Shown here: piece after piece, positions 13,488-26,639 of the stretch
Position numbering within the stretch: the first letter of the stretch is position 1
How the letters are laid out: each line of letters opens with the position of its first letter
Source: Calliopsis andreniformis
Lineage: Eukaryota > Arthropoda > Insecta > Hymenoptera > Andrenidae
Assembly: GCF_051401765.1 (NCBI RefSeq)
Contig: NW_027480532.1
Span: 1,302,001-1,366,000 of the forward strand
Length of the DNA: 64,000 nt
Direction: 5' to 3'
Made by a program: the position numbers and the translations under genes
Notes under the pieces: generated by a model
Database searches by the model: none
Seen by the model: only the letters and a program-made list of their open reading frames with translations
Told to the model about the DNA's origin: nothing

Positions 13488-14962
13488 CCCCAATCCACAA
13501 CACTCAATCCTCAATCCTCAATCTTCAATCATCAATATACAACCTTCAGTCCTCAATCCTCAATACTCAATCCTCAATCCTCAATCCTCAATGTTCAATC
13601 CGCGATACCCAATCCTCAATGTTCAATCCTCAATCCTCAATCCTCAATCCTCAATCCTCAATCCTCAATCCTCAATCTTCAATCCTCAATACTCAATCTT
13701 CAATCCTCAATCCTCAATCATCAATCCTCAATCCTGAATCCTCAATCCTCAATCTTCAATCCTCAATACTCAATCTGCAATCCTCAATCCTCAATCCTCA
13801 ATCCTCAATCCTCATTCTTCAATCCTCAATACCGAATCCTCAATCTTCAATCCTCAATCCTCAATCCTCAATCCCCATCCCTCAATCCTCAATGTTCAAA
13901 CTTCAATCCTCAGTCCCAAATCCTCAATCTTCAATCCTCAATACTCAACCCTCAATCTTCAATCCTCAATACTCAATCTTCAATCCTCAATCCTCAATCC
14001 TCAATCCTCAATCCTCAATCCTCATTCTTCAATCCTCAATACCCAATCCTCAATCTTCAATCCTCAATCCTCAGTCCTCAATTCTCAATCCGCAATCCTC
14101 AATCCTCAGACCTCAAACATCAATACTCAACCCTCAGTCCTCGTGCTCAATCCACAAACCTCAATCCTCAATCCTCAGTCCTCAATCCTCAATCCTCAAT
14201 CTTCAATCCTCAATACTCAATCCTCAATCCTCAATACTCAATCCTCAACCCTTAATGTTCTATCCGCAATACCCAATCCTCAATCTTCAATCCTCAATCC
14301 TCAATCCTCAATCCTCAATCCTCAATCCTCAATCCTCAGACCTCAGACCTCAATCTTGAATCCTGAATCCTCAATCTTCAGCGCTCAGTCCTCAACAATC
14401 AGTTATCAATCCCCAATCCTCAATCCTCAATCCTCAATCATCAATCCTCAATCCTCAATCTTCAATCCTCAATACTCAATCTTCAATCCTCAATCCTCAA
14501 TCCTCAATCCTCAATCCTCATTCTTGAATCCTCAATACACAATCCTCAATCCTCAATCCTCAATCCTCAATCCTCAATTCTCAATCCGCAATCCTCAATC
14601 CTCAGACCTCAAACATCAATACTCAACCCTCAGTCCTCGTCCTCAATCCACAACCCTCAATCCTCAATCCTCAGTCCTCAATCCTCAATCCTCAATCTTC
14701 AATCCTCAATACTCAATCTTCAATCCTCAATCCTCAGTCCTCAAACCTCAATTCTGTATCCTCAATCCTCAATTCTCAATCCTCATTCTTCAATCCTCAA
14801 TACCCAGTACTCAATCTTCAATCCTCAATCCTCAATGTTCAATCCTCAATACCCAATCCTCAATCTTCAATCCTCAATCCTCAATCCTCAATCCTCAAAC
14901 CTAAATCCTCAGTCCTCAAACCTCAATCCTGAATCCTCAATCCTGCATCCTCAACCTTCAGC

Positions 14963-15109
14963 CCTGAGTCCTCAACGATCAGTTGTCAATCCTCAATCCT
15001 CAATAGAATATCCTCAATTCACAGTTTTCAATACTCAATACTCAACCTGCAATCTTCAGATCTCTATCCACAAACATCAATTCTCATCGCTCAACCCTCA
15101 ATACTCAGT
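14963..15109 (+). repeat. Landmark type B (core 15,005)
   Basis: Reference-like type B with ACCTGC. D follows after only 930 bp because C and about 2.4 kb of neighbouring sequence are absent. Confidence 0.88.
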
Positions 15110-15892
15110 CCCTAATCCTCAATCTTCAAACCTCAACCCTCAATCCTCAATCATCAATCCTCAATCCTCAATCCTCAATCCTCAATCCTCAACCGTCAAT
15201 CTTCAATCCTCAGACCTCAAACATCAACACTCAACCCTCAGTCCTCGCCCTCAATCCACAACCATCAATCCTCAACGCTCAACCATAAATCCTCAATACT
15301 CAACCCTCAACCTTCAATCCTCAATACTCAATCTTCAATCCTCAATCCTCAATCTTCAATCCTCAATCCTCAATCCTCAATCCTCAATCCTCAATCTTCA
15401 ATCCTCGATACTCAATCTTCAATCATCAATCCTCAATCCTCAATCCTCAATCCTCAATCCTCAATCCTCATTCTTCAATCCTCAATACCCAATCCTCAAT
15501 CCTCAATCTTCAATCCTCAATCCTCATTCCTCAATACTTAATCTTCAATCCTCAATCCTCAATACTCAATCCTCAATCCCCAATCCTCAATCCTCAATCG
15601 TCAATCCTCAATCCTCAATACTCAATTGTCAGTCTTCAATCCTCAATACTTAATCTTCAATCCTCAATCCTCAATCCTCAATCCTCAATCCTCATTCTTC
15701 AATCCTCAATACCCAATCCTCAATCTTCAATCCTCAATCCTCAATCCTCAATCCTCAATAGTCAATCTTCAATCCTCAACCCTCAATCCTCAATCCTCAG
15801 TCTTCAATCCTCAATACTCAATCTTCAATCCTCAATCCTCAGTCCTCAAACCTCAGTTCTGAATCCTTAACCCTGAATCCTTAATCCTCGGC

Positions 15893-16039
15893 CCTCAGTC
15901 CTCAACAATCAGTCGTCTATCCTCAATAATCAATAGAATATCCACAATTCACAGTTTTCAATACTCAATACTCAATCTGCAGTCTTCAAACCTCTATCCA
16001 CAAACGTCAATTCTCATCACTCAACCCTCAACACTCAGT
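15893..16039 (+). repeat. Landmark type D (core 15,935)
   Basis: Exactly 4068 bp after D at 11,867, with the same AATCAAT variant. Confidence 0.88.
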
Positions 16040-17408
16040 CCTCAATGTTCAATCCTCAATCCTCAATCCTCAATCCTCAATCGTCAATCTTCAATCCTCA
16101 ATACTCAATCTTCAATCCTCAATCCTCAATCCTCAATCCTCAATCCTCAATCCTCATTCTTCAATCCTCAATACCCAATCCTCAATATTCAATCCTCAAT
16201 CCTCAATCCACAATTCTCAATCTTCAATCCTCAATCCTCAATCCTCATTCATCAATCCTCAATACCCAATCCTCAATCCTCAATCGTCGGTCTTCAATCC
16301 TCAATACTCAATCTTCAATCCTCAATCCTCAATCCTCAATCCTCAATCCTCAATCCTCATTCTTCAATCCTCAATACCCAATCCTCAATCCTCGATATAT
16401 AATCCTCAATCCTGAATCCTCAATTCTCAATCCTCAGTCCTCAGTCCTCAGTCCTCAAACCTCAATCCTCAACCCTCATTCCTCATCCTCAATCCTCAAT
16501 CCTCAATCTTCAATCCGCTATCCTCAATCCTCAATACTTAATCTTCAACCCTCAAACCTCAATTCTCAATCCTCAATCCTCAATCCTCAATCCTCAATCC
16601 TCAATCCTCAATCCTCAATTGTCAGTCTTCAATCCTCAATACTTAATCTTCAATCCTCAATCCTCAATCCTCAATCCTCAATCCTCAATTCTCAATCCTC
16701 AGTCCTCAGTCCTCAGTCCTCAAACCTCAATCCTCAACCCTCATTCCTCATCCTCAATCCTCAATCCTCAATCCTGAATCCTGAATCCTCAATCCTCAAT
16801 CTTCAATCCTCAGTACTCAATCTGCAATCCTCAATCCTCAATCCTCAATCCTCAATCCTCATTCTTCAATCCTCAATACCGAATCCTCAATCTTCAATCC
16901 TCAATCCTCAATCCTCAATCCTCATCCCTCAATCCTCAATGTTCAAACTTCAATCCTCAGTCCCAAATCCTCAATCTTCACTCCTCAATACTCAACCCTC
17001 AATCTTCAATCCTCAATACTCAATCTTCAATCCTCAATCATCAATCCTCAATCCTCAATCCTCAATCCTCATTCTTCAATCCTCAATACCCAATCCTCAA
17101 TCTTCAATCCTCAATCCTCAGTCCTCAATTCTCAATCCTCAATCCTCAATCCTCGGACCTCAAACACCAATACTCAACCCTCAGTACTCGTCCTCAATCC
17201 ACAGCCCTCAATCCCCAATCCTCAATCTTCAATCATCAATATTCAATCGTCAATCCTCAATCCTCAATCCTCAACCCTCAATGATCAATCCGCAATACCC
17301 AATCCTCAATCTTCAATCCTCAATCCTCAATCCTCAATCCTCATTCCTCAATCCTCAATCCTCAGACCTCAGACCTCAATCTTGAATCCTGAATCCTCAA
17401 TCTTCAGC

Positions 17409-17555
17409 CCTCAGTCCTCAACAATCAGTTATCAATCCCCAATCCTCAATAGAATATCCTCAATTCACAGTTTTCGATACCCAATACTCAACCTGCAATC
17501 TTCAAATCTGTATCCACAAACATCAATTCTCATCACTCAACCCTCAACACTCAGT
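17409..17555 (+). repeat. Landmark type A (core 17,451)
   Basis: 4068 bp after the previous A and 14,433 bp after the first A. A private CGTCAAT change lies about 200 bp upstream (near 17,248). Confidence 0.88.
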
Positions 17556-19030
17556 CCCCAATCCACAACACTCAATCCTCAATCCTCAATCTTCAATCAT
17601 CAATATACAACCTTCAGTCCTCAATCCTCAATACTCAATCCTCAATCCTCAATCCTCAATGTTCAATCCGCGATACCCAATCCTCAATGTTCAATCCTCA
17701 ATCCTCAATCCTCAATCCTCAATCCTCAATCCTCAATCCTCAATCTTCAATCCTCAATACTCAATCTTCAATCCTCAATCCTCAATCATCAATCCTCAAT
17801 CCTGAATCCTCAATCCTCAATCTTCAATCCTCAATACTCAATCTGCAATCCTCAATCCTCAATCCTCAATCCTCAATCCTCATTCTTCAATCCTCAATAC
17901 CGAATCCTCAATCTTCAATCCTCAATCCTCAATCCTCAATCCCCATCCCTCAATCCTCAATGTTCAAACTTCAATCCTCAGTCCCAAATCCTCAATCTTC
18001 AATCCTCAATACTCAACCCTCAACCTTCAATCCTCAATACTCAATCTTCAATCCTCAATCCTCAATCCTCAATCCTCAATCCTCAATCCTCATTCTTCAA
18101 TCCTCAATACCCAATCCTCAATCTTCAATCCTCAATCCTCAGTCCTCAATTCTCAATCCGCAATCCTCAATCCTCAGACCTCAAACATCAATACTCAACC
18201 CTCAGTCCTCGTGCTCAATCCACAACCCTCAATCCTCAATCCTCAGTCCTCAATCCTCAATCCTCAATCTTCAATCCTCAATACTCAATCCTCAATCCTC
18301 AATACTCAATCCTCAACCCTTAATGTTCTATCCGCAATACCCAATCCTCAATCTTCAATCCTCAATCCTCAATCCTCAATCCTCAATCCTCAATCCTCAA
18401 TCCTCAGACCTCAGACCTCAATCTTGAATCCTGAATCCTCAATCTTCAGCGCTCAGTCCTCAACAATCAGTTATCAATCCCCAATCCTCAATCCTCAATC
18501 CTCAATCATCAATCCTCAATCCTCAATCTTCAATCCTCAATACTCAATCTTCAATCCTCAATCCTCAATCCTCAATCCTCAATCCTCATTCTTGAATCCT
18601 CAATACACAATCCTCAATCCTCAATCCTCAATCCTCAATCCTCAATTCTCAATCCGCAATCCTCAATCCTCAGACCTCAAACATCAATACTCAACCCTCA
18701 GTCCTCGTCCTCAATCCACAACCCTCAATCCTCAATCCTCAGTCCTCAATCCTCAATCCTCAATCTTCAATCCTCAATACTCAATCTTCAATCCTCAATC
18801 CTCAGTCCTCAAACCTCAATTCTGTATCCTCAATCCTCAATTTTCAATCCTCATTCTTCAATCCTCAATACCCAGTACTCAATCTTCAATCCTCAATCCT
18901 CAATGTTCAATCCTCAATACCCAATCCTCAATCTTCAATCCTCAATCCTCAATCCTCAATCCTCAAACCTCAATCCTCAGTCCTCAAACCTCAATCCTGA
19001 ATCCTCAATCCTGCATCCTCAACCTTCAGC

Positions 19031-19177
19031 CCTGAGTCCTCAACGATCAGTTGTCAATCCTCAATCCTCAATAGAATATCCTCAATTCACAGTTTTCAAT
19101 ACTCAATACTCAACCTGCAATCTTCAGATCTCTATCCACAAACATCAATTCTCATCGCTCAACCCTCAATACTCAGT
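19031..19177 (+). repeat. Landmark type B (core 19,073)
   Basis: Reference-like type B, 782 bp before C. The interval is one heptamer longer than in the 4641 unit. Confidence 0.88.
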
Positions 19178-19812
19178 CCCTAATCCTCAATCTTCAAACC
19201 TCAACCCTCAATCCTCAATCCTCAATCATCAATCCTCAATCCTCAATCCTCAATCCTCAATCCTCAACCGTCAATCTTCAATCCTCAGACCTCAAACATC
19301 AACACTCAACCCTCAGTCCTCGCCCTCAATCCACAACCATCAATCCTCAACGCTCAACCATAAATCCTCAATACTCAACCCTCAACCTTCAATCCTCAAT
19401 ACTCAATCTTCAATCCTCAATCCTCAATCCTCAATCCTCAATCGTCAATCCTCATTCTTCAATCCTCAATCCTCAATCCTCAGTCCCCAAACCTCAATCC
19501 TCAATCATCAATCATCAAAACTCAATCTTCAATCCTCTATCCTCAATACTCAATCCTCAATCCTCAATCCTCAATCGTCAGTCTTCAATCCTCAGAACTC
19601 AATCTTCAATCCTCAATCCTCAATCCTCAATCTTCAACCCTCATTCCTCAATCCTCAATCCTCAATCCTCAATCCTCAGCCCTCATCCTCTATCCTCAAT
19701 CCTCAACCCTCAATCCTCAATCTTCAATACTCGATACTCAATCTTCAATCCTCAATCCTCAGTCCTCAAACCTCAATTCTGAGTCCTCAGTCCTGAATCC
19801 TCAATCTTCGGC

Positions 19813-19959
19813 CCTCAGTCCTCAACAATCAGTTGTCAATCCTCAATCCTCAATAGAATATCCTCAATCCACAGTTTTCAATACTCAATACTCAATCAGC
19901 AGTCTTCAAACCTCTATCCACAAACATCAATTCTCATCACTCAACCCTCAACACTCAGT
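19813..19959 (+). repeat. Landmark type C1 (core 19,855)
   Basis: C1 with CAGCAGT, 14,439 bp after the first C1. GTTCAAGCC follows at 19,966. Confidence 0.88.
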
Positions 19960-22426
19960 CCTCAATGTTCAAGCCTCAATCCTCAATCCTCAATCCTCAT
20001 TCGTCAATCTTCAATCCTCAATACTCAATCTTCGATCCTCAATCCTCAATCCTCAATACTCAATCCTCAATCCTCATTCGTGAATCTTCAATCCTCAATA
20101 CTCAATCTTCGATCCTCAATCCTCAATCCTCAATACTCAATCCTCAATCCTCAATTTTCTATACTCATTCTTCACTCCTCAATACCCAATACTCAATCTT
20201 CAATCTTCAATCCTCAATCCTCAATCCTCAATCCTCATTCTTCAATCCTCAATACCCAATCCTCAATCTTCAATCCTCAATCCTCAATCCTCAATCCTCA
20301 ATCCTCAATCCTCAATTTTCAATCCTCATTCTTCAATCCTCAATACCCAATACCCAATCTTCAATCTTCAATCCTCAATCCTCAATCCTCAATTCTCAAT
20401 CCTCTATCCCCAGTCCTCAGTCCTCAAACCTCAATCCTCAACCCTCAGCCCTCATTGTCAATCCTCAATCTTCAATCCTCAATCCTCAATCTTCAATGCT
20501 CAATACCCAATACTCAATCTTCAATCTTCAATCCTCAATCCTCAATCCTCAATTCTCAATCCTCAATCCTCAATCCTCAATCCTCAATCTTCAATCCTCA
20601 ATGCTCAATCTTCAATCCTCATTCCTCAATCCTCAATCCTCAATCCTCATTCTTCAATCCTCAGTACCAAATCCTCAACCTTCAATCCTCAATCCTCAAT
20701 CCTCAATTCTCAATCCTCAATCCTCGATCCTCAGACCTCAAACATCAATACTCAACCCTCAGTCCTCGTCCTCAATCCACAACACTCAATCCTCAATCCT
20801 CAATCTTCAATCATCAATATACAATCTTCAGTCCTCAATCCTCAATACTCAATCCTCAAACCTCAATCCTCCATGTTCAATCCGCGATACCCAATCCTCA
20901 AAGTTCAGTCCTCAATCCTCAATCCTCAATCCTCAATCCTCAATCCTCAATCCTCAATCCTCAATCCTCAGTCCCAAAACCTCAATCCTCAATTTTCAAT
21001 CCCCAATACTCAGTCTTCAATCATCGATCCTCAATACTCAATCCTCAATCGTCAATCCTCAATCCTCAATCCTCATTCTTCAATCCTCAATACCCAATCC
21101 TCAATCCTCAATCTTTAATCCTCAATCCTCAATCCTCAATTCTAAATCCTCAATCCTCAGTCCTCAGTCCTCAAACCTCAATCCTCAACCCTCATCCCTC
21201 ATCCTCAATCCTCAATCTTCAATCCTCAATACTGAATCCTCAATACTCAATCTTCAACCCTCAATCCTCAATTCTTAATCGGCAATCCTCAATCCTCAAT
21301 CCTCAATCCTCAATCCTCAATCCTCAATCGTCAGTCTTCAATCCTCAATACTCAATCTCCAATCCTCAATCCTCAATCCCCAATCCTCAATCCTCAATCC
21401 TCAACCCTCAATCCTCAATCCTCAGTCCCCAAACCTCAATCCTCATGCTTCAATCCTCAATACTCAGTCCTCAATCCTCGATCCTCAATTCTCAATCCTC
21501 AATCCTCAATCCTCAATCGTCAGTCTTCAATCCTCAATACTCAATCTTCAATCCTCAATCCTCAACCCTCAATCTTCAATCCTCAATCCTCATTCTTCAA
21601 TCCTCAATACCCAATCCTCAATCTTCAATCCTCAATCCTCAACCCTCAATTCTCAATCCTCCATTCTCAGTCCTCAGTCCTCAAACCTCAATCCTCAACT
21701 CTCAGTCCTCAGTCCTCAAACATCAATCCTCAACCCTCATCCCTCATCCTAAATCCTCAATCCTCATTCTCCAATCCTCAATCCTCAATCCTCAATACTC
21801 AATCTTCAATCCTCAATTCTCAATCGTCAGTCTTCAATCCTCAATACTCAATCTTCAATCCTCAATCCTCAATCCGCAATCCTCAATCTTCAATCCTCAA
21901 TCCTCAATCCTCAATCCTCAATCCTCAATCTTCAATCCTCAATACTCAATCTTCAATCATCAATCCTCAATCCTCAATCCTCAATCCTCAATCCTCAATC
22001 CTCATTCTTCAATCCTCAATACCCAATCCTCAATCCTCAATCTTCAATCCTCAATCCTCATTCCTCGATACTTAATCTTCAATCCTCAATCCTCAATTCT
22101 CAATCCTCAATCCTCAATCCTCAATCCTCAATCGTCAATCCTCAATCCTCAATACTCAATTGTCAGTCTTCAATCCTCAATACTTAATCTTCAATCCTCA
22201 ATCCTCAATCCTCAATCCTCAATCCTCATTCTTCAATCCTCAATACCCAATCCTCAATCTTCAATCCTCAATCCTCAATCCTCAATCCTCAATAGTCAAT
22301 CTTCAATCCTCAACCCTCAATCCTCAATCCTCAGTCTTCAGTCCTCAATACTCAATCTTCAATCCTCAATCCTCAGTCCTCAAACCTCAGTTCTGAATCC
22401 TTAACCCTGAATCCTTAATCCTCGGC

Positions 22427-22573
22427 CCTCAGTCCTCAACAATCAGTCGTCTATCCTCAATCCTCAATAGAATATCCACAATTCACAGTTTTCAATACCC
22501 AATACTCAATCTGCAGTCTTCAAACCTCTATCCACAAACGTCAATTCTCATCACTCAACCCTCAACACTCAGT
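22427..22573 (+). repeat. Landmark type D (core 22,469)
   Basis: Type D with a private ACCCAAT after TTTCAAT. Short 769-bp interval to A, as at 8037. Confidence 0.88.
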
Positions 22574-23195
22574 CCTCAATGTTCAATCCTCAGTACTCAA
22601 TCTGCAATCCTCAATCCTCAATCCTCAATCCTCAATCCTCATTCTTCAATCCTCAATACCGAATCCTCAATCTTCAATCCTCAATCCTCAATCCTCAATC
22701 CTCATCCCTCAATCCTCAATGTTCAAACTTCAATCCTCAGTCCCAAATCCTCAATCTTCACTCCTCAATACTCAACCCTCAATCTTCAATCCTCAATACT
22801 CAATCTTCAATCCTCAATCATCAATCCTCAATCCTCAATCCTCAATCCTTATTCTTCAATCCTCAATACCCAATCCTCAATCTTCAATCCTCAATCCTCA
22901 GTCCTCAATTCTCAATCCTCAATCCTCAATCCTCGGACCTCAAACACCAATACTCAACCCTCAGTACTCGTCCTCAATCCACAGCCCTCAATCCCCAATC
23001 CTCAATCTTCAATCATCAATATTCAATCTTCAATCCTCAATCCTCAATCCTCAATCCTCAACCCTCAATGATCAATCCGCAATACCCAATCCTCAATCTT
23101 CAATCCTCAATCCTCAATCCTCAATCCTCATTCCTCAATCCTCAATCCTCAGACCTCAGACCTCAATCTTGAATCCTGAATCCTCAATCTTCAGC

Positions 23196-23342
23196 CCTCA
23201 GTCCTCAACAATCAGTTATCAATCCCCAATCCTCAATAGAATATCCTCAATTCACAGTTTTCGATACCCAATACTCAACCTGCAATCTTCAAATCTGTAT
23301 CCACAAACATCAATTCTCATCACTCAACCCTCAACACTCAGT
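23196..23342 (+). repeat. Landmark type A (core 23,238)
   Basis: Partner of A at 8806, including the CTGCGAT marker downstream. It is the last A before a gap of nearly 18 kb without type A. Confidence 0.88.
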
Positions 23343-24726
23343 CCCCAATCCACAACACTCAATCCTCAATCCTCAATCTTCAATCATCAATATACAACCT
23401 TCAGTCCTCAATCCTCAATACTCAATCCTCAATCCTCAATCCTCAATGTTCAATCTGCGATACCCAATCCTCAATGTTCAATCCTCAATCCTCAATCCTC
23501 AATCCTCAATCCTCAATCCTCAATCCTCAATCTTCAATCCTCAATACTCAATCTTCAATCCTCAATCCTCAATCATCAATCCTCAATCCTGAATCCTCAA
23601 TCCTCAATCTTCAATCCTCAATACTCAATCTGCAATCCTCAATCCTCAATCCTCAATCCTCAATCCTCAATCCTCATTCTTCAATCCTCAATACCGAATC
23701 CTCAATCTTCAATCCTCAATCCTCAATCCTCAATCCCCATCCCTCAATCCTCAATGTTCAAACTTCAATCCTCAGTCCCAAATCCTCAATCTTCAATCCT
23801 CAATACTCAACCCTCAATCTTCAATCCTCAATACTCAATCTTCAATCCTCAATCCTCAATCCTCAATCCTCAATCCTCAATCCTCATTCTTCAATCCTCA
23901 ATACCCAATCCTCAATCTTCAATCCTCAATCCTCAGTCCTCAATTCTCAATCCGCAATCCTCAATCCTCAGACCTCAAACATCAACACTCAACCCTCAGT
24001 CCTCGTGCTCAATCCACAACCCTCAATCCTCAATCCTCAGTCCTCAATCCTCAATCCTCAATCTTCAATCCTCAATACTCAATCCTCAATCCTCAATACT
24101 CAATCCTCAACCCTCAATGTTCTATCCGCAATACCCAATCCTCAATCTTCAATCCTCAATCCTCAATCCTCAATCCTCAATCCTCAATCCTCAATCCTCA
24201 GACCTCAGACCTCAATCTTGAATCCTGAATCCTCAATCTTCAGCGCTCAGTCCTCAACAATCAGTTATCAATCCCCAATCCTCAATCCTCAATCCTCAAT
24301 CATCAATCCTCAATCCTCAATCCTCAATCCTCAATCCTCAATTCTCAATCCGCAATCCTCAATCCTCAGACCTCAAACATCAATACTCAACCCTCAGTCC
24401 TCGTCCTCAATCCACAACCCTCAATCCTCAATTCTCAGTCCTCAATCCTCAATCCTCAATCTTCAATCCTCAATACTCAATCTTCAATCCTCAATCCTCA
24501 GTCCTCAAACCTCAATTCTGTATCCTCAATCCTCAATTTTCAATCCTCATTCTTCAATCCTCAATACCCAGTACTCAATCTTCAATCCTCAATCCTCAAT
24601 GTTCAATCCTCAATACCCAATCCTCAATCTTCAATCCTCAATCCTCAATCCTCAATCCTCAAACCTCAATCCTCAGTCCTCAAACCTCAATCCTGAATCC
24701 TCAATCCTGCATCCTCAACCTTCAGC

Positions 24727-24873
24727 CCTGAGTCCTCAACGATCAGTTGTCAATCCTCAATCCTCAATAGAATATCCTCAATTCACAGTTTTCAATACTC
24801 AATACTCAATCTGCAATCTTCAGATCTCTATCCACAAACATCAATTCTCATCGCTCAACCCTCAATACTCAGT
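24727..24873 (+). repeat. Landmark type B (core 24,769)
   Basis: Carries the ACTCAATCTGCAAT change shared with 10,330. 10,355 bp before B at 35,124. Confidence 0.88.
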
Positions 24874-25508
24874 CCCTAATCCTCAATCTTCAAACCTCAA
24901 CAGTCAATCCTCAATCCTCAATCATCAATCCTCAATCCTCAATCCTCAATCCTCAATCCTCAACCGTCAATCTTCAATCCTCAGACCTCAAACATCAACA
25001 CTCAACCCTCAGTCCTCGCCCTCAATCCACAACCATCAATCCTCAACGCTCAACCATAAATCCTCAATACTCAACCCTCAACCTTCAATCCTCAATACTC
25101 AATCTTCAATCCTCAATCCTCAATCCTCAATCCTCAATCGTCAATCCTCATTCTTCAATCCTCAATCCTCAATCCTCAGTCCCCAAACCTCAATCCTCAA
25201 TCATCAATCATCAAAACTCAATCTTCAATCCTCTATCCTCAATACTCAATCCTCAATCCTCAATCCTCAATCGTCAGTCTTCAATCCTCAGAACTCAATC
25301 TTCAATCCTCAATCCTCAATCCTCAATCCTCAACCCTCATTCCTCAATCCTCAATCCTCAATCCTCAATCCTCAGCCCTCATCCTCTATCCTCAATCCTC
25401 AACCCTCAATCCTCAATCTTCAATACTCGATACTCAATCTTCAATCCTCAATCCTCAGTCCTCAAACCTCAATTCTGAGTCCTCAGTCCTGAATCATCAA
25501 TCTTCGGC

Positions 25509-25655
25509 CCTCAGTCCTCAACAATCAGTTGTCAATCCTCAATCCTCAATAGAATATCCTCAATCCACAGTTTTCAATACTCAATACTCAATCAGCAATC
25601 TTCAAACCTCTATCCACAAACATCAATTCTCATCACTCAACCCTCAACACTCAGT
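25509..25655 (+). repeat. Landmark type C2 (core 25,551)
   Basis: Intermediate subtype: CAGCAAT as in later copies, but still TTTCAAT and ACTCAAT as in C1. The lead-in has CATCAATCTTCGG (25,495) instead of CCTCAATCTTCGG. Confidence 0.87.
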
Positions 25656-26639
25656 CCTCAATGTTCAAGCCTCAATCCTCAATCCTCAATCCTCATTCGT
25701 CAATCTTCAATCCTCAATACTCAATCTTCGATCCTCAATCCTCAATCCTCAATACTCAATCCTCAATCCTCATTCGTGAATCTTCAATCCTCAATACTCA
25801 ATCTTCGATCCTCAATCCTCAATCCTCAATACTCAATCCTCAATCCTCAATTTTCTATACTCATTCTTCACTCCTCAATACCCAATACTCAATCTTCAAT
25901 CTTCAATCCTCAATCCTCAATCCTCAATCCTCATTCTTCAATCCTCAATACCCAATCCTCAATCTTCAATCCTCAATCCTCAATCCTCAATCCTCAATCC
26001 TCAATCCTCAATTTTCAATCCTCATTCTTCAATCCTCAATACCCAATACCCAATCTTCAATCTTCAATCCTCAATCCTCAATCCTCAATTCTCAATCCTC
26101 TTTCCCCAGTCCTCAGTCCTCAAACCTCAATCCTCAACCCTCAGCCCTCATTGTCAATCCTCAATCTTCAATCCTCAATCCTCAATCTTCAATGCTCAAT
26201 ACTCAATCTTCAGTCCTCAATCTTCAATCCTCAATCCTCAGTCCTCAATACTCAATCTTCAATCCTGGATCCTCAATCCTCAATCCTCAATCCTCAATCC
26301 TCGATCCTCTATCTTCAATCCTCAGTCCCAAATCCTCAATCTTCAATCCTCAATCCTCAGCCCTCAATGTTCAATCCTCATTACTCAATCTTCAATCCTC
26401 AATTCTCAATCCTCAATCCTCAATCCTCATTCTTCAATCCTCAATACACAATCCTCAATCCTCAATCCTCAATCCTCAATCCTCAATTCTCAATCCGCAA
26501 TCCTCAATCCTCAGACCTCAAACATCAATACTCAACCCTCAGTCCTCGTCCTCAATCCACAAACCTCAATCCTCAATCCTCAGTCCACAATCCTCAATCC
26601 TCAATCTTCAATCCTCAATACTCAATCTTCAATCCTCAA

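Larger units (their letters stand above)
13383..17450 (+). repeat. Shortest higher-order unit, 4068 bp (A-B-D)
   Basis: A 13,383, B 15,005 and D 15,935. Sequence features at 11,558-15,625 recur at 15,626 onward with a constant 4068-bp offset, so the two neighbouring units form a clean tandem pair. A further loss at about 15,345 brings B and D to 930 bp apart. A one-period stretch holds 582 heptamer slots, of which six are hexamers (4074 minus 6 = 4068). The GATATATAATCC marker is at 16,394. Confidence 0.88.
17451..23237 (+). repeat. Full higher-order unit, A to A, 5787 bp (A-B-C-D)
   Basis: A 17,451, B 19,073, C 19,855 and D 22,469. It is the partner of the unit at 3018, displaced by 14,433 bp at its start and 14,432 bp at its end. 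After it comes A 23,238, B 24,769 and C 25,551, after which the A/B/D cycle stops for about 9 kb. Confidence 0.87.
16243..25430 (+). repeat. 14.43-kb super-repeat, second copy
   Basis: Partner of 1,810-10,990. It carries a few private changes, for example ACCCAAT instead of ACTCAAT inside landmark D (near 22,496) and CCTCAGT near 22,340. At its right end it continues intact through landmark C at 25,551, whereas the first copy breaks off before C. This suggests that the second copy keeps the original order and the first suffered a deletion. Confidence 0.87.
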
